Below are positions 18,497-29,797 of a stretch of 64,000 bases of DNA, in pieces. The stretch is taken from contig NZ_PKOJ01000001.1 in assembly GCF_002860325.1 (NCBI RefSeq), positions 248,001 to 312,000 on the forward strand, written 5' to 3'. The DNA is from Neptunicoccus cionae. Lineage in GTDB: Bacteria > Pseudomonadota > Alphaproteobacteria > Rhodobacterales > Rhodobacteraceae. Made by a program: the position numbers and the translations under genes. The notes beneath the pieces are model-generated. The model was not told the origin of the DNA, made no database searches, and saw only the letters and a program-made list of their open reading frames with translations. The first letter of the stretch is position 1. Every line of letters starts with the position of its first letter.

Positions 18497-18930
18497 GCGA
18501 TACACACGACATTTCCCTCGCGGTCGGCCTGCTTTCCGAAGTCGTCGCTGCGGATCAGTTGATCAAAGGAACGCTGTCGCGCAAGTTGCCAAAAGGGATG
18601 GAGATGTCCCATTTTTCTGTGCTCAACCATCTCAGCAATTCCGGTGAAAAAACGCCTGCACAGCTTGCTCGGAACTTTCACCTGACCAAAGGCGCAATGA
18701 CAAACACGCTGAAAAAGCTTGAAAACGCTGGATATATCCACATTCGCCCCGATTGGGACGATGCAAGGCGCAAGCAGGTTTCGATCAGCAATGCGGGTCG
18801 TGTGGCCCGCGAATTGGCGCTAGAGCAACTTGTGCCGGAGTTCGAAAAGATCATCGCCGACCTTGGCGAACAGAAAATCCGCCAGACTCTTCCTGTACTG
18901 CGGGCCTTTCGCACAGCGCTGGGCGGTTAA
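18493..18930 (+). CDS. MarR-family transcriptional regulator
   Basis: The 145-residue winged-helix protein has LSNSGEKTPAQLARNFHLTKGAMTNTL-type helix-turn-helix features (about 45-75). The wing contains DWDDARRKQVSISNAG, the typical D/R salt-bridge segment of MarR. It overlaps the nitrilase stop by ATGA and is the last gene of comF-grxC-nit-marR. The ligand is unknown. It converges on ubiG with a 7-base gap. Confidence 0.9.
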   Translation: MSDTHDISLAVGLLSEVVAADQLIKGTLSRKLPKGMEMSHFSVLNHLSNSGEKTPAQLARNFHLTKGAMTNTLKKLENAGYIHIRPDWDDARRKQVSISNAGRVARELALEQLVPEFEKIIADLGEQKIRQTLPVLRAFRTALGG

Positions 18931-18937
18931 CTGGCGT

Positions 18938-19690
18938 TTAACGGGGTTTTGTGCTCGCGGTTACGTAATTCACGCTCAGATCCCGCTCTGATATGGACCA
19001 GCTCCACAACAGGGGATTGAACACAAACCCTTTGCGATCCACAGGGGTGAGCCCCGCCTGTTCGATCAGTTTGTACAATTCGTCCGGCGTGATGAACTTG
19101 GCCCAATCGTGGGTTCCCTTCGGCAGCCAGCGCATCACATGTTCTGCCCCGATGATCGCCATCATATAGCTTTTGGGATTCCGGTTCAGGGTCGAACAGA
19201 TCATGATACCGCCCGGTTTCAGCAATTGCTGGCAGGCGGTCAGATAGGCCTGCGGGTCGGCCACATGTTCTACTACTTCCATATTCAGAACCGCGTCGAA
19301 TTGCTCTCCGGCGGCGGCGAGGTCTTCGGCAGTGGTATGGCGATAGTCTATATCGAGTCCCATTTGGCGGGCATGGACCTGTGCCACCGGAATATTCCCC
19401 GCAGCCGCATCCGCCCCGACGACGGTCGCGCCCAAACGGGCCATCGGCTCGGACAGCAAGCCGCCGCCACAGCCGATATCGAGAATTCGCAGACCCTTCA
19501 AACTGTCGAGCGCATTCCGGTCCCGTCCGAATTCGGCTGTGATCTGGTCTACGATATAGCCCAAACGGCAGGGGTTGAGCATATGGAGCGGTTTGAACTT
19601 GCCGTTTTCGTCCCACCACTCGGCGGCCATCGCCTCGAACTTGGCGACTTCATGATCGTCAATTGTTGTCGCTGCTGCCATTGCACTCAT
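18938..19690 (-). CDS. ubiG: Ubiquinone biosynthesis O-methyltransferase UbiG
   Basis: UbiG carries out both O-methylations of ubiquinone synthesis. The protein has 250 residues from ATG 19690, close to the E. coli length. It contains [19 protein letters not shown], motif [16 protein letters not shown] and the NMEVVEHV post-motif. An upstream in-frame ATG at 19774 would overlap the divergent iminopeptidase gene and add 28 residues not seen in UbiG, so the shorter start is chosen; GAGG lies just before it. Confidence 0.95.
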   Translation of the reverse strand: MSAMAAATTIDDHEVAKFEAMAAEWWDENGKFKPLHMLNPCRLGYIVDQITAEFGRDRNALDSLKGLRILDIGCGGGLLSEPMARLGATVVGADAAAGNIPVAQVHARQMGLDIDYRHTTAEDLAAAGEQFDAVLNMEVVEHVADPQAYLTACQQLLKPGGIMICSTLNRNPKSYMMAIIGAEHVMRWLPKGTHDWAKFITPDELYKLIEQAGLTPVDRKGFVFNPLLWSWSISERDLSVNYVTASTKPR

Positions 19691-19743
19691 GTCCTCGAAC
19701 TGCCAAGGTTGGGGGATCAACCAAGAAATAATATAGACCACAT

Positions 19744-20709
19744 ATGCGAAATTCCGAGAGCCAAATTGGCGCATCCCGAAACCTTTACCCTGTGATCCAG
19801 CCCTTCAACCAGATGATGCTGGAGGTTCCGGGCGATCATACGCTTTATGTGGAAGAATGCGGCAATCCTAATGGCATCCCTGTAGTGGTGTTTCACGGTG
19901 GGCCGGGAGGTGGCTGCAGCCCTGGAATGCGGCGTTTTTTTCATCCCGAGTTCTACCGGATCATCCTGTTTGACCAGCGCGGCTGCGGACGTTCCCGTCC
20001 CCATGCCAGTGTAGAAAACAACACGACTTGGGATCTCGTTGCGGATATTGAGCTGATCCGTCAGAAACTGGGTATTGAAAACTGGATCGTCTTTGGCGGC
20101 TCCTGGGGGGCGACACTGGCGCTGGTCTATGCGCAGACCCATCCCGATCGTGTGAATCATCTGGTTCTGCGCGGTGTGTTCACCATGACAAACGCCGAAC
20201 TGGACTGGTTTTACGGCGGCGGTGCTGCGGCCTTTTTCCCAGATGAATGGGAACATTTCGCCGGATTGCTTCCTCTCAACGAACGGGATGATGTTATCGG
20301 GAACTATGCCAAGCGCTTGTTTTCAAGCAACGAAGACATTCAGATACGGTTTGCCCGTGCCTGGACAGAATGGGAAAGCGCCCTTGCTGCGCTAGAACAG
20401 TCGCCCAATCGCGGTGTTGTTCCGGCAGCCTACGCGCTGGCCTTCGCAAGAATAGAAAACCATTACTTCCACAACGCGGGTTTCCTGCGGGAAGATGGAC
20501 AGATATTCAAGGACTTGCACAAAATCGAACACATCCCGGGCTCTATCGTGCAGGGGCGTTACGATATGATCTGCCCGCCGCAAACGGCTTATCGCTTGCG
20601 GGACAATTGGCCGGCGGCGCGGTTGATTACAGTTCCCGATGCAGGGCATTCCCTGTCGGAGCCGGGCATCACCTCGGCCCTGATCACCATTATGGATGAA
20701 CTGTCCTGA
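19744..20709 (+). CDS. pip: Prolyl iminopeptidase
   Basis: The 321-residue alpha/beta hydrolase has the oxyanion motif HGGPGGG (51-57), [12 protein letters not shown] and the nucleophile elbow GGSWGA with Ser120. GRYDMICP and AGHSLSEPG supply the acid and histidine. It releases N-terminal proline from peptides. It is divergent from ubiG with a 53-base gap, and its stop abuts that of the convergent benE-like gene with no spacer. Confidence 0.94.
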   Translation: MRNSESQIGASRNLYPVIQPFNQMMLEVPGDHTLYVEECGNPNGIPVVVFHGGPGGGCSPGMRRFFHPEFYRIILFDQRGCGRSRPHASVENNTTWDLVADIELIRQKLGIENWIVFGGSWGATLALVYAQTHPDRVNHLVLRGVFTMTNAELDWFYGGGAAAFFPDEWEHFAGLLPLNERDDVIGNYAKRLFSSNEDIQIRFARAWTEWESALAALEQSPNRGVVPAAYALAFARIENHYFHNAGFLREDGQIFKDLHKIEHIPGSIVQGRYDMICPPQTAYRLRDNWPAARLITVPDAGHSLSEPGITSALITIMDELS

Positions 20710-21849
20710 TTAGCGTTTCAACCGCTCCAGCCCGAGCGCGAGCAGTCCTGCAACCAGCCCCCAGAAGGCTGCTCCGATCCCGAACACACTGACGCCGGAC
20801 ACTGTCACCACAAAGGTGAGCGCGGCCGGAAACAGGTGCTCTTTAGTGCCAAACCCTGCGCTCGCCGCGCCGATAAATGGACCAAGCAGGGCCACACCGG
20901 CAACTGTGGCCACAAGGGCGGGTGGAAAGCTTGCAAACATCCCCACCAACGACGCCCCGAATACTGCGAGCACAGCATATGTCAGGGCATAAACCGGACC
21001 GGTCAACCAGCGTTTGTCCGGATCTGGATGGGTGTCCGGCCCTGTGCAGATTGATGCGGTGATTGCCGCCAGATTAGAGGTGTGTGCCCCACCAAAGGCC
21101 GACAGGACAGATGCGATGCCGGTTACGCCAAGAATGGAACGGGTTGGCGCTTGGTAGCCTGAGGCCCGTAAAACCGCAAAACCCGGCAGGTTTTGTGACG
21201 CCATCGTCACCAGATAAAGCGGTAGTCCCAGCCCCAGCATCACTGGCAGATCAAAGGCTGGCGTGACCCAGACCAGCTTGGAGATTTGCAAGCTTTCTAC
21301 CGGTTCCAGCATCCCGAGCATGAAAGACAACCCGATCCCGAGCGCAAGCACCCCCAGCACAGCCCACATGGCAGAGAACAACCGAAGGATAAGGAACCCT
21401 GCAATCAGCGGCAGGACAAGCGCCGGAACCGTCGCCGCATGCTCGAAGATCGCCACGACAAATTCAAACAACACGCCCGCCAGCATGGCAGAGGCCAGAG
21501 CGGCTGGAATCCGCTCTATCAGCTCGGCTACTACCCGAAAGGATGCTGTGACCAGCACCAGAACTGCGGCAAACAGAAAGGCGCCCACTGCTGCTTCGAA
21601 ACCGATTCCGCTGCTGGCTGCAATCAGCGCGGCGCCCGGTGTGGACCATGCAGTGATGATAGGCATTTTGTGCCGGATACTTAGAATGGCGGAAGTCGCC
21701 ATCATGGAAATACACAAGGCAGCCACCCAGGAACCGGTCTGTGCCTGTGTTGCGCCGACCGCTTCGGTTGCGGCCAGAATAACTGCCAGAGATCCGCCAA
21801 ACCCGACAAGCGCTGCAACAACTGCTGAAATAATTATGGATGCGCGCAT
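20710..21849 (-). CDS. BenE-family benzoate/H+ symporter-like permease
   Basis: The 379-residue polytopic membrane protein has about 12 hydrophobic segments. VVAALVGFGGSLAVILAA at the start and ITAWSTPGAALIA near residue 75 are BenE-family features. The start at ATG 21849 has GAGG six bases upstream; an in-frame TTG at 21876 was rejected. No aromatic-degradation genes are nearby, so the transported substrate is open. Confidence 0.85.
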   Translation of the reverse strand: MRASIIISAVVAALVGFGGSLAVILAATEAVGATQAQTGSWVAALCISMMATSAILSIRHKMPIITAWSTPGAALIAASSGIGFEAAVGAFLFAAVLVLVTASFRVVAELIERIPAALASAMLAGVLFEFVVAIFEHAATVPALVLPLIAGFLILRLFSAMWAVLGVLALGIGLSFMLGMLEPVESLQISKLVWVTPAFDLPVMLGLGLPLYLVTMASQNLPGFAVLRASGYQAPTRSILGVTGIASVLSAFGGAHTSNLAAITASICTGPDTHPDPDKRWLTGPVYALTYAVLAVFGASLVGMFASFPPALVATVAGVALLGPFIGAASAGFGTKEHLFPAALTFVVTVSGVSVFGIGAAFWGLVAGLLALGLERLKR

Positions 21850-21940
21850 GAAGCCTCGGGGATTATGAATGGCCAAGGCTTAAACGCTCCGGCAAGGCAG
21901 GAAAACCCCGCCTTGCTTCAATGTTCCAAAAATACTCGGA

Positions 21941-24028
<2,088 letters not shown>

Positions 24029-24081
24029 TCAATTGTCACGAAGAACCCCACGTTAACACGGATGCCAAAGCGGCTTGTCTG

Positions 24082-24468
24082 TTAGCCCATGGTTTCCGTG
24101 CAATGGCGGCGGAAGGCGCGTTTCAACATATCAAGCTCCGCCCGTAGCAGTTCGATTTCTGCGCGCAGGTCTTCTTCCAGTGGTTCGCCGGTGATGACAG
24201 AGAACCTGTCGAGAATTTCTGTATCCCCTTCCATAACCAGCAGAAATGTTTGTACCCCGTCAGTCAGCAGTTCAGCGGGAATGGTCGCAGTGACTTCCCA
24301 GTTGTCCCCGTCGGTGCCAATGGGTTCGACGGTTACAGATCCGACAACGCTGCCCAGATGTAGCATCTCCAGTGCAGGTGCCGGATTTCCCTTACCCCGG
24401 GCCCGCATCAGTCCGATGTATTTTCCACCAACGATCTGTTTTTTGTTCAGCAGGAATTTCTTGGCCAT
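24082..24468 (-). CDS. Small protein of unknown function with C-terminal coiled coil
   Basis: I do not recognise a family in this 128-residue protein. The first 95 residues are beta-rich (GSVVGSVTVEPIG, WEVTATIPAELL, FLLVMEGD). Residues about 97-120 form a heptad-rich helix (LRAEIELLRAELDMLKRAF). There is no signal peptide and no membrane segment. It follows the 257-residue gene by nine bases with GGGGGC before its ATG, so the two are one transcript and probably act together. Confidence 0.7.
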   Translation of the reverse strand: MAKKFLLNKKQIVGGKYIGLMRARGKGNPAPALEMLHLGSVVGSVTVEPIGTDGDNWEVTATIPAELLTDGVQTFLLVMEGDTEILDRFSVITGEPLEEDLRAEIELLRAELDMLKRAFRRHCTETMG

Positions 24469-24477
24469 ACCGCCCCC

Positions 24478-25251
24478 TTAAATCGACGCGCGCGGGCGCC
24501 GGATCATTGTCACGTCGCGGATCGTTACCTGATTCATGGATGGCCCTTCAAAGATCAGGTCCACCCACATGCTGTCGCCGCGATCTTCGTTGAACTGGGT
24601 GTAGTACAGGTCGAATTCCACATAGAAATTCTGCCCGCCCATATCCAGTTCCCGCACAATCTGTTCCGTGTTCGGCCCGTGCCGTATGTTCAGCCGTGCA
24701 AACATTTCCTGCGGCCGTTCGCTTTCGATACGCATGTCCAGGCGCAGGATGTGGCTGCGTTTCAACCCCTCCAGCGCTGCCGGTGGCATTTCCACCGCGA
24801 GGGACAGGAAAGAGCCGTCAAAATTGAAAACATCCATGCGCAACCCGAAAGGGGCGAAATCTTCCTCGTTGGTGTTGCGGACCTGCCGGAAAGCCAGCTC
24901 GGATTGGGTGCAATCGTGGAAGATTGTCACCTCGTCACCGATTTTCTGCTTGCTGGCCACCGCTGCCAGACCCGAGGGATACACCGGACCCGCCCAAGCC
25001 TGCGGGCGATAGGCCCATTCCGTGCGGGGTGGTTTACGAATGGCGTTTGACCCGATCACGGGTAGCGTCAGGCGCGAGACTGCGACATGGTTGATCCGGT
25101 CAATCAAACGGCGGGCCTGATTGGCCTTCTTGCGCAAGCCACGCAGGTCGGACAGGGGCATGTCCTGCACTGCCCCACTGTGCGCCCGCCAGAACCGCAG
25201 GCTCTGCCGGTGCCGTCTTTCTTCCAGAATCTTTTTCAATCGTTCGAACAT
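24478..25251 (-). CDS. Protein of unknown function, partner of the coiled-coil protein
   Basis: The protein has 257 residues. The N-terminus is very basic and helical (RLKKILEERRHRQSLRFW, then RKKANQARRLIDRIN). From about residue 75 it becomes beta-rich with a conserved-looking WAYRPQAWAGPV segment. Later strands (SHILRLDMRIE, FYVEFDLYY, MWVDLIFEGP) look like a jelly-roll or carbohydrate-binding fold. No signal peptide is visible. I cannot assign a function. It is the first gene of a two-gene unit. Confidence 0.7.
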   Translation of the reverse strand: MFERLKKILEERRHRQSLRFWRAHSGAVQDMPLSDLRGLRKKANQARRLIDRINHVAVSRLTLPVIGSNAIRKPPRTEWAYRPQAWAGPVYPSGLAAVASKQKIGDEVTIFHDCTQSELAFRQVRNTNEEDFAPFGLRMDVFNFDGSFLSLAVEMPPAALEGLKRSHILRLDMRIESERPQEMFARLNIRHGPNTEQIVRELDMGGQNFYVEFDLYYTQFNEDRGDSMWVDLIFEGPSMNQVTIRDVTMIRRPRASI

Positions 25252-25392
25252 ACCGTTTCGTTACACCGGCTTATCAGGTCTTGGAAGGGTCTTAACTCCG
25301 GTGTTAGCGTCATTAGTGCCAATTTGGAAACAATTCGTTGACGGCTTCGGAATCCGCGTCATCCGGATGCCATACTGCAAACAGGCACCGGA

Positions 25393-26028
25393 TCAGTTCA
25401 GGGATTTAATCCGGCGGGCGATTTCTTCCATCTGCGAAAAAACCGCGCCGTCCGGCATCAGGCTGTCCACAAAATTCACTACAGAAACAGAAACCAAACG
25501 GTCGGAAACCACAAAGAAAACGCGCCATTGTTCGGGGGTGGTGTCCGGTATCACCGGCCCGTCCGCATCCCGCGTGTGTACGTAAAAGATGCCATCGTCC
25601 TGCATGGTGCCAAGAATACGCAACCGTTCGGGATTGCCTTCGCGGCTTAGTGCGGCGCGGCCTTTTTCGGACTGGAAATAGCCCTCCAGGTCCTGATCGG
25701 CAATCGCTTTCTGGATGCCGGTTTCTGCAAGAACATTGATTATTACCAATCCCTTAGCGGGGCTTTCGGTGTTGCCAATGTCGCAGGGCCCCATCACCAC
25801 GAAAGCGCCGCTAGAGGAACTGCGGCTTTGCTTGTCGTTAAAACAATAGCCAGCGGCACGACCCAGCGTGACTGTCTGACCGGCGACTTTCACGACCTTC
25901 GTGTCCTGTGGAACTTCGGAGGCAGAGGCGGACAGCCCGAACTCTGGCGCGTTCACACACCCCGCAAGAAGCACAGCCGCAAGACAGGCAAATCCGAGAC
26001 GCAATCGGGACAGGCAGTTGATTGTCAC
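25393..26028 (-). CDS. Predicted lipoprotein
   Basis: The protein has 211 residues from a GTG at 26028 preceded by GAGGG. The signal peptide ends in the lipobox LLAGC with Cys24 as the lipid-attachment residue. The mature part has no recognised domain; it includes a KVVKVAGQTVTLGRAAGYCFN segment and a second cysteine in MGPCDIG, suggesting a disulfide. It is divergent from the CPBP protease gene with a 65-base gap. A longer in-frame start upstream was rejected because it would place the lipobox too deep. Confidence 0.75.
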   Translation of the reverse strand: MTINCLSRLRLGFACLAAVLLAGCVNAPEFGLSASASEVPQDTKVVKVAGQTVTLGRAAGYCFNDKQSRSSSSGAFVVMGPCDIGNTESPAKGLVIINVLAETGIQKAIADQDLEGYFQSEKGRAALSREGNPERLRILGTMQDDGIFYVHTRDADGPVIPDTTPEQWRVFFVVSDRLVSVSVVNFVDSLMPDGAVFSQMEEIARRIKSLN

Positions 26029-26093
26029 TATGTCACCCTCTAAACCACGCACCACAGCAGGATCGCGTTGGCACCGGCGGAGGAATACAGCAG

Positions 26094-27017
26094 ATGCTGC
26101 CACAAATGAACGACAAATTTGACGCATTCATCGCTCCCGCGCGTGAACATCGGGGCGGGTTGCTGTTTTTCGGCGCGGTTCTGTTCTTGCTACTGGCCTA
26201 TGCAGAGATCACTTTCGGCTTTGTCGCTCTGTTCAGTATCGCGCTTGCCATTGTACAGAACATCGCTTTTGCCGAGGCCATGGGAACGGTTTCCGCCCAT
26301 ATCTCGGCGCCCGACACTCCCTTGGCGATGATCGGGGTTCTGCTATCTTTTGTGGCTATGCTGGCAGCGGTCTGGTTGACGGTTGGTCTGTTTCGCGGCC
26401 AGTCCATTACCGCTCTATTGGGCAGGAACGGGGTGTTGCGCAATTTTCTGCTCGCCTGCGGGATCGTGGCGCCGCTACAGGCAATTGCTTTTACACTGGC
26501 TCTGAGCGGCGGCGAGACCGTGCCAAACCTGCCCTTTTCGGAATGGCTGCTTTGGATGCTGCCTGCCGTACCCTTGCTGTTGATACAGGTCTCGTCCGAA
26601 GAACTGGTGTTTCGTGGCTATCTGCTTCAGGAATTTGCAACTCGGTTTCACAACCGCTGGATCTGGCTTGTTCTGCCTTCCCTCATTTTTGGCAGTCTGC
26701 ATTTTGACCCCGCCCGCTTTGGCGCAAACAGTGTGCTGATCGTGGCGGCGACAACCCTGTTCGGTGTAATTGCTGCGGATATAACGGTGCGCACCGGAAA
26801 CCTTGGCGCGGCAATCGGGTTGCATCTGATGAACAACTTCCTTGCGATGATGCTGGTGTCGATGGACGGAACGTTGAACGGGCTGTCCCTGTTCGTGACC
26901 CGCATTCATGTCTCTGATCATGAAGCGGTGCGCCAGTTGCTTGTCATCGACATCGCTGCGCTCCTTGTTGTTTACGGCTGCTACCTGCTGGTGATGCGCT
27001 GGCGGGAGCGGCGGTGA
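26094..27017 (+). CDS. CPBP-family intramembrane metalloprotease
   Basis: The 307-residue membrane protein has about eight hydrophobic segments. The CPBP (Abi) motifs are present: SSEELVFRGYLLQEF with the paired glutamates and arginine, then GSLHFDPARF and GLHLMNNF histidines. The start at ATG 26094 has GGAGGA nine bases upstream. Members process CAAX-like proteins or act in bacteriocin immunity; the target here is unknown. accD begins 57 bases downstream. Confidence 0.88.
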   Translation: MLPQMNDKFDAFIAPAREHRGGLLFFGAVLFLLLAYAEITFGFVALFSIALAIVQNIAFAEAMGTVSAHISAPDTPLAMIGVLLSFVAMLAAVWLTVGLFRGQSITALLGRNGVLRNFLLACGIVAPLQAIAFTLALSGGETVPNLPFSEWLLWMLPAVPLLLIQVSSEELVFRGYLLQEFATRFHNRWIWLVLPSLIFGSLHFDPARFGANSVLIVAATTLFGVIAADITVRTGNLGAAIGLHLMNNFLAMMLVSMDGTLNGLSLFVTRIHVSDHEAVRQLLVIDIAALLVVYGCYLLVMRWRERR

Positions 27018-27074
27018 TTGCAATCAGGGCGCTGCGGAATTAAATAGGGGCAACAGTCAAATCAGGACACACAC

Positions 27075-27998
27075 ATGAACTGGATTTCGAACTACGTTCG
27101 CCCGAAGATCAACTCCCTGTTTTCCCGCCGCGAGGTACCGGACAATCTGTGGACCAAATGCCCCGAGTGCGACACCATGCTGTTCCACCGTGAACTGGCA
27201 GACGGGCTGAATGTGTGCTCCAATTGTGACCATCACATGCTGATCACCCCCCGTGACCGCTTTCACGCACTTTATGACGGTGGCCTGTTCACCGAAGTCG
27301 ACGTGCCGGAACCGAATGCAGATCCGCTGGGGTTCCGTGACCAGAAAAAATATCCGGAACGGATGAAGGCCGCGCAAAAGCAGACCGGTGAGAAAGAGGC
27401 CATGCTGGTGGCGGAAGGCAAGATCGGGCGCACCCATGTTGTCACCGCGGGGCAGGACTTTTCCTTTATGGGCGGGTCTATGGGGATGTATGTCGGCAAT
27501 GCGATCATCGCCGCTGCCGAACGTGCCGTTAAGAAAAAATGCCCGATGATCCTGTTCTCGGCTGCGGGCGGTGCGCGAATGCAGGAAGGTATCCTGTCCC
27601 TGATGCAGATGCCCCGCACGACCGTGGCGGTTCAGATGCTCAAAGAGGCGGGACTGCCTTACATCGTTGTACTGACACACCCGACAACAGGTGGTGTGAC
27701 AGCCAGTTATGCGATGCTCGGGGATGTGCAAATCGCAGAACCAAATGCCCTGATCTGTTTCGCCGGGCCGCGGGTGATCGAACAAACCATCCGTGAAAAG
27801 CTGCCCGAAGGCTTCCAGCGCGCGGAATACCTACTGGATCATGGCATGCTGGACCGTGTCACCCATCGCAAGGATATGCGGGACGAGCTGATCTCTATCG
27901 TTCGGATGCTGACGAAGCAAACCCCTCCGGTCGCTGCTGATCTCCCTGCGCCTGCTTCAGAGCGTAAGGAAGCGGCGAAAGAGGGTGCCGCCACGTGA
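27075..27998 (+). CDS. accD: Acetyl-CoA carboxylase carboxyltransferase subunit beta
   Basis: AccD is half of the carboxyltransferase that makes malonyl-CoA for fatty acid synthesis. The 307-residue protein has the N-terminal zinc ribbon C29-C32-C48-C51 (KCPECDT, VCSNCDH) and the crotonase-like core with AAGGARMQEG and PTTGGVTASYAM. A proline/alanine/lysine-rich tail follows after residue 283. The stop overlaps a GTG start of folC (GTGA). Confidence 0.97.
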   Translation: MNWISNYVRPKINSLFSRREVPDNLWTKCPECDTMLFHRELADGLNVCSNCDHHMLITPRDRFHALYDGGLFTEVDVPEPNADPLGFRDQKKYPERMKAAQKQTGEKEAMLVAEGKIGRTHVVTAGQDFSFMGGSMGMYVGNAIIAAAERAVKKKCPMILFSAAGGARMQEGILSLMQMPRTTVAVQMLKEAGLPYIVVLTHPTTGGVTASYAMLGDVQIAEPNALICFAGPRVIEQTIREKLPEGFQRAEYLLDHGMLDRVTHRKDMRDELISIVRMLTKQTPPVAADLPAPASERKEAAKEGAAT

Positions 27999-29281
27999 CA
28001 TCACCGGCAGAGACGGCCCATAGCGACATCGTGCTCGAACGCCTGATGTCGCTTCATCCCAAAATAATCGACCTGACGCTGGATCGCATGACCCGGCTTC
28101 TTGATGCGCTGGGCAATCCGGAACGCCACCTGCCGCCGGTGATCCATATCGCGGGCACCAACGGGAAAGGGTCCACGCAGGCCATGATCCGTGCCGGGCT
28201 GGAGTCACAGGGCAGCAAGGTCCATGCCTATACGTCGCCCCATCTGGCGCGGTTTCATGAACGGATCCGTGTCGCAGGGGAACTGATCAGTGAAGAAGAT
28301 CTGATCAAGGCACTGGAAGCCTGCGAAACAGCCAATGGCGAAACGCCGATCACCTATTTCGAAATCACCACCTGCGCGGCCTTGCTGGCCTTCGCCAATA
28401 CAGCAGCGGATTACACCCTGCTGGAGGTCGGGCTTGGCGGACGTTTGGATGCAACCAATGTGATCGACAAACCGGAAGTCTGCGTGATTACGCCTGTGTC
28501 CATCGATCACGAGCAATATCTTGGTAATACGCTTGGTAAAATCGCCTTTGAAAAGGCGGGTATCCTCAAGCGGAATACCTTTGGTGTGGTTGGTCCGCAG
28601 GAAGACGAAGCGCTAGAAGTGATCGAACGGCAGGCCGCCAAAGTGGGGGCAACGCTGAAAATTCACGGGCAGCATTGGCATGTCTGGGAAGAAAACGGTC
28701 GCTTGCTGTATCAGGATGAAAGCGGGTTGTGGGATTTACCCATGCCGGCACTGATCGGCAGCCATCAGGTTCAGAACGCAGGCGCTGCCATTGCAACATT
28801 GCGCATTCTAGGAGTTTCCGAAGACGCTGCCGCCGATGCAATGACCAAAGCCACATGGCCTGCGCGCCTGCAACACCTTCGCCACGGCCCACTGGTCGAA
28901 GCCGCCGGCGATTGCGAACTCTGGCTCGACGGCGGACACAACCCGGCTGCAGGCAAAGCGCTGTCAGAGGCGCTGGACCGTCTGCCGCAACGGCCCCTGC
29001 ATATGATTACCGGTATGTTAAATACCAAGGATGCCATAGGCTATCTGCGGCCACTTGCACAAAAGGCTGTCTCGTTGCAGGGGGTCTCCATCCCCGGCGA
29101 AGCGGCCACGCTTACCGCCGAAGAAACCGTGGAAGCCGCCCTTTCTGTTGGCATGGATGCACAAGTGGCTGAATCTGTTAGCGATGCCATCGAGCAGGTC
29201 AAATCCCGCGATGCCGCCGCCCGTATCCTGATTTGCGGATCATTGTATCTGGCAGGTCGAATCCTGCGTGAGAACGGCTGA
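27995..29281 (+). CDS. folC: Bifunctional dihydrofolate/folylpolyglutamate synthase
   Basis: FolC adds glutamate to dihydropteroate and folates. The 428-residue Mur-ligase-type protein has the P-loop HIAGTNGKGST, the VGLGGRLDATN motif and LDGGHNPAAG in the C-terminal domain. The start is a GTG embedded in the accD stop. The accD-folC pairing is common across bacteria. It ends before a repeat element and a bidirectional terminator. Confidence 0.96.
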   Translation: MTSPAETAHSDIVLERLMSLHPKIIDLTLDRMTRLLDALGNPERHLPPVIHIAGTNGKGSTQAMIRAGLESQGSKVHAYTSPHLARFHERIRVAGELISEEDLIKALEACETANGETPITYFEITTCAALLAFANTAADYTLLEVGLGGRLDATNVIDKPEVCVITPVSIDHEQYLGNTLGKIAFEKAGILKRNTFGVVGPQEDEALEVIERQAAKVGATLKIHGQHWHVWEENGRLLYQDESGLWDLPMPALIGSHQVQNAGAAIATLRILGVSEDAAADAMTKATWPARLQHLRHGPLVEAAGDCELWLDGGHNPAAGKALSEALDRLPQRPLHMITGMLNTKDAIGYLRPLAQKAVSLQGVSIPGEAATLTAEETVEAALSVGMDAQVAESVSDAIEQVKSRDAAARILICGSLYLAGRILRENG

Positions 29282-29285
29282 AGAC

Positions 29286-29348
29286 TTTCTTCTGGCGGTC
29301 AATATCCCCGCCGGAGGCAAAATTCCCTGCGCGCCGCGCGGGGATATT
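29286..29348. repeat. Interspersed intergenic repeat (copy 2)
   Basis: TTTCTTCTGGCGG (29286-29298) and AATATCCC (29301-29308) match the copy at 5967-5989 with only the two bases between them different. Here AATATCCCC (29301-29309) has an inverted partner GGGGATATT (29340-29348), and GCGCG/CGCGC lies inside, so the element forms a long hairpin. Confidence 0.6.
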
Positions 29349-29360
29349 TTTAGAAAATGG

Positions 29361-29398
29361 AAAACGCCACGGACTGGATCACAGCCCGTGGCGTTTTT
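29361..29398. terminator. Bidirectional Rho-independent terminator between folC and trxA
   Basis: AAAACGCCACGG (29361-29372) pairs with CCGTGGCGTTTT (29386-29397) over 12 bases across a 13-base loop. On the plus strand it ends in TTTTTT (folC), and on the minus strand in TTTT followed by CCATTTT (trxA). Confidence 0.9.
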
Positions 29399-29415
29399 TC
29401 TTAGTTTCAAATGCT

Positions 29416-29736
29416 TTAGATGCTTTCGTTGATCCAGCCTTGCAGCGCTGCCTTCGGGGCTGCACCGGTTTTGTTGGACACAACAGCACCGTCCTTGAAC
29501 AGGAACAAGGCAGGGATGCCGCGCACGCCGAGTTGCGCAGGGGAGCTGGGGTTTTCATCCACGTTCACCTTAACGATTTTGACCTTTCCGGCCAGTTCGT
29601 CAGACAGTTCTTCCAGTGCCGGACCGATTTGTTTGCACGGACCGCACCATTCAGCCCAAAAATCCACCACAACGGGCAGATCGGCATTGGTGACTTCAGC
29701 TTCGAAGGTCGCGTCAGTTACAGCTACAGTTGCCAT
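29416..29736 (-). CDS. trxA: Thioredoxin 1
   Basis: The 106-residue thioredoxin has active site W-C31-G-P-C34-K, the buried-aspartate strand VVVDFWAEW and the cis-proline GIPALFLF. It is the general cytosolic disulfide reductant. It lies 61 bases after addA on the same strand, so it may be the last gene of the addB-addA transcript as well as having its own promoter. Confidence 0.97.
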   Translation of the reverse strand: MATVAVTDATFEAEVTNADLPVVVDFWAEWCGPCKQIGPALEELSDELAGKVKIVKVNVDENPSSPAQLGVRGIPALFLFKDGAVVSNKTGAAPKAALQGWINESI

Positions 29737-29797
29737 TTATTTTCTCCATGAGGGTATCTGAGTGTTACCCGCAACCTATGAACCGGTGGCGGATAGG

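Noticed and set aside
21892-21916. The inverted repeat GCAAGGC/GCCTTGC between the BenE gene and the flavoenzyme gene as a terminator.
   Set aside because: No T run follows on either strand and the stem is only seven bases; it may be a chance repeat.
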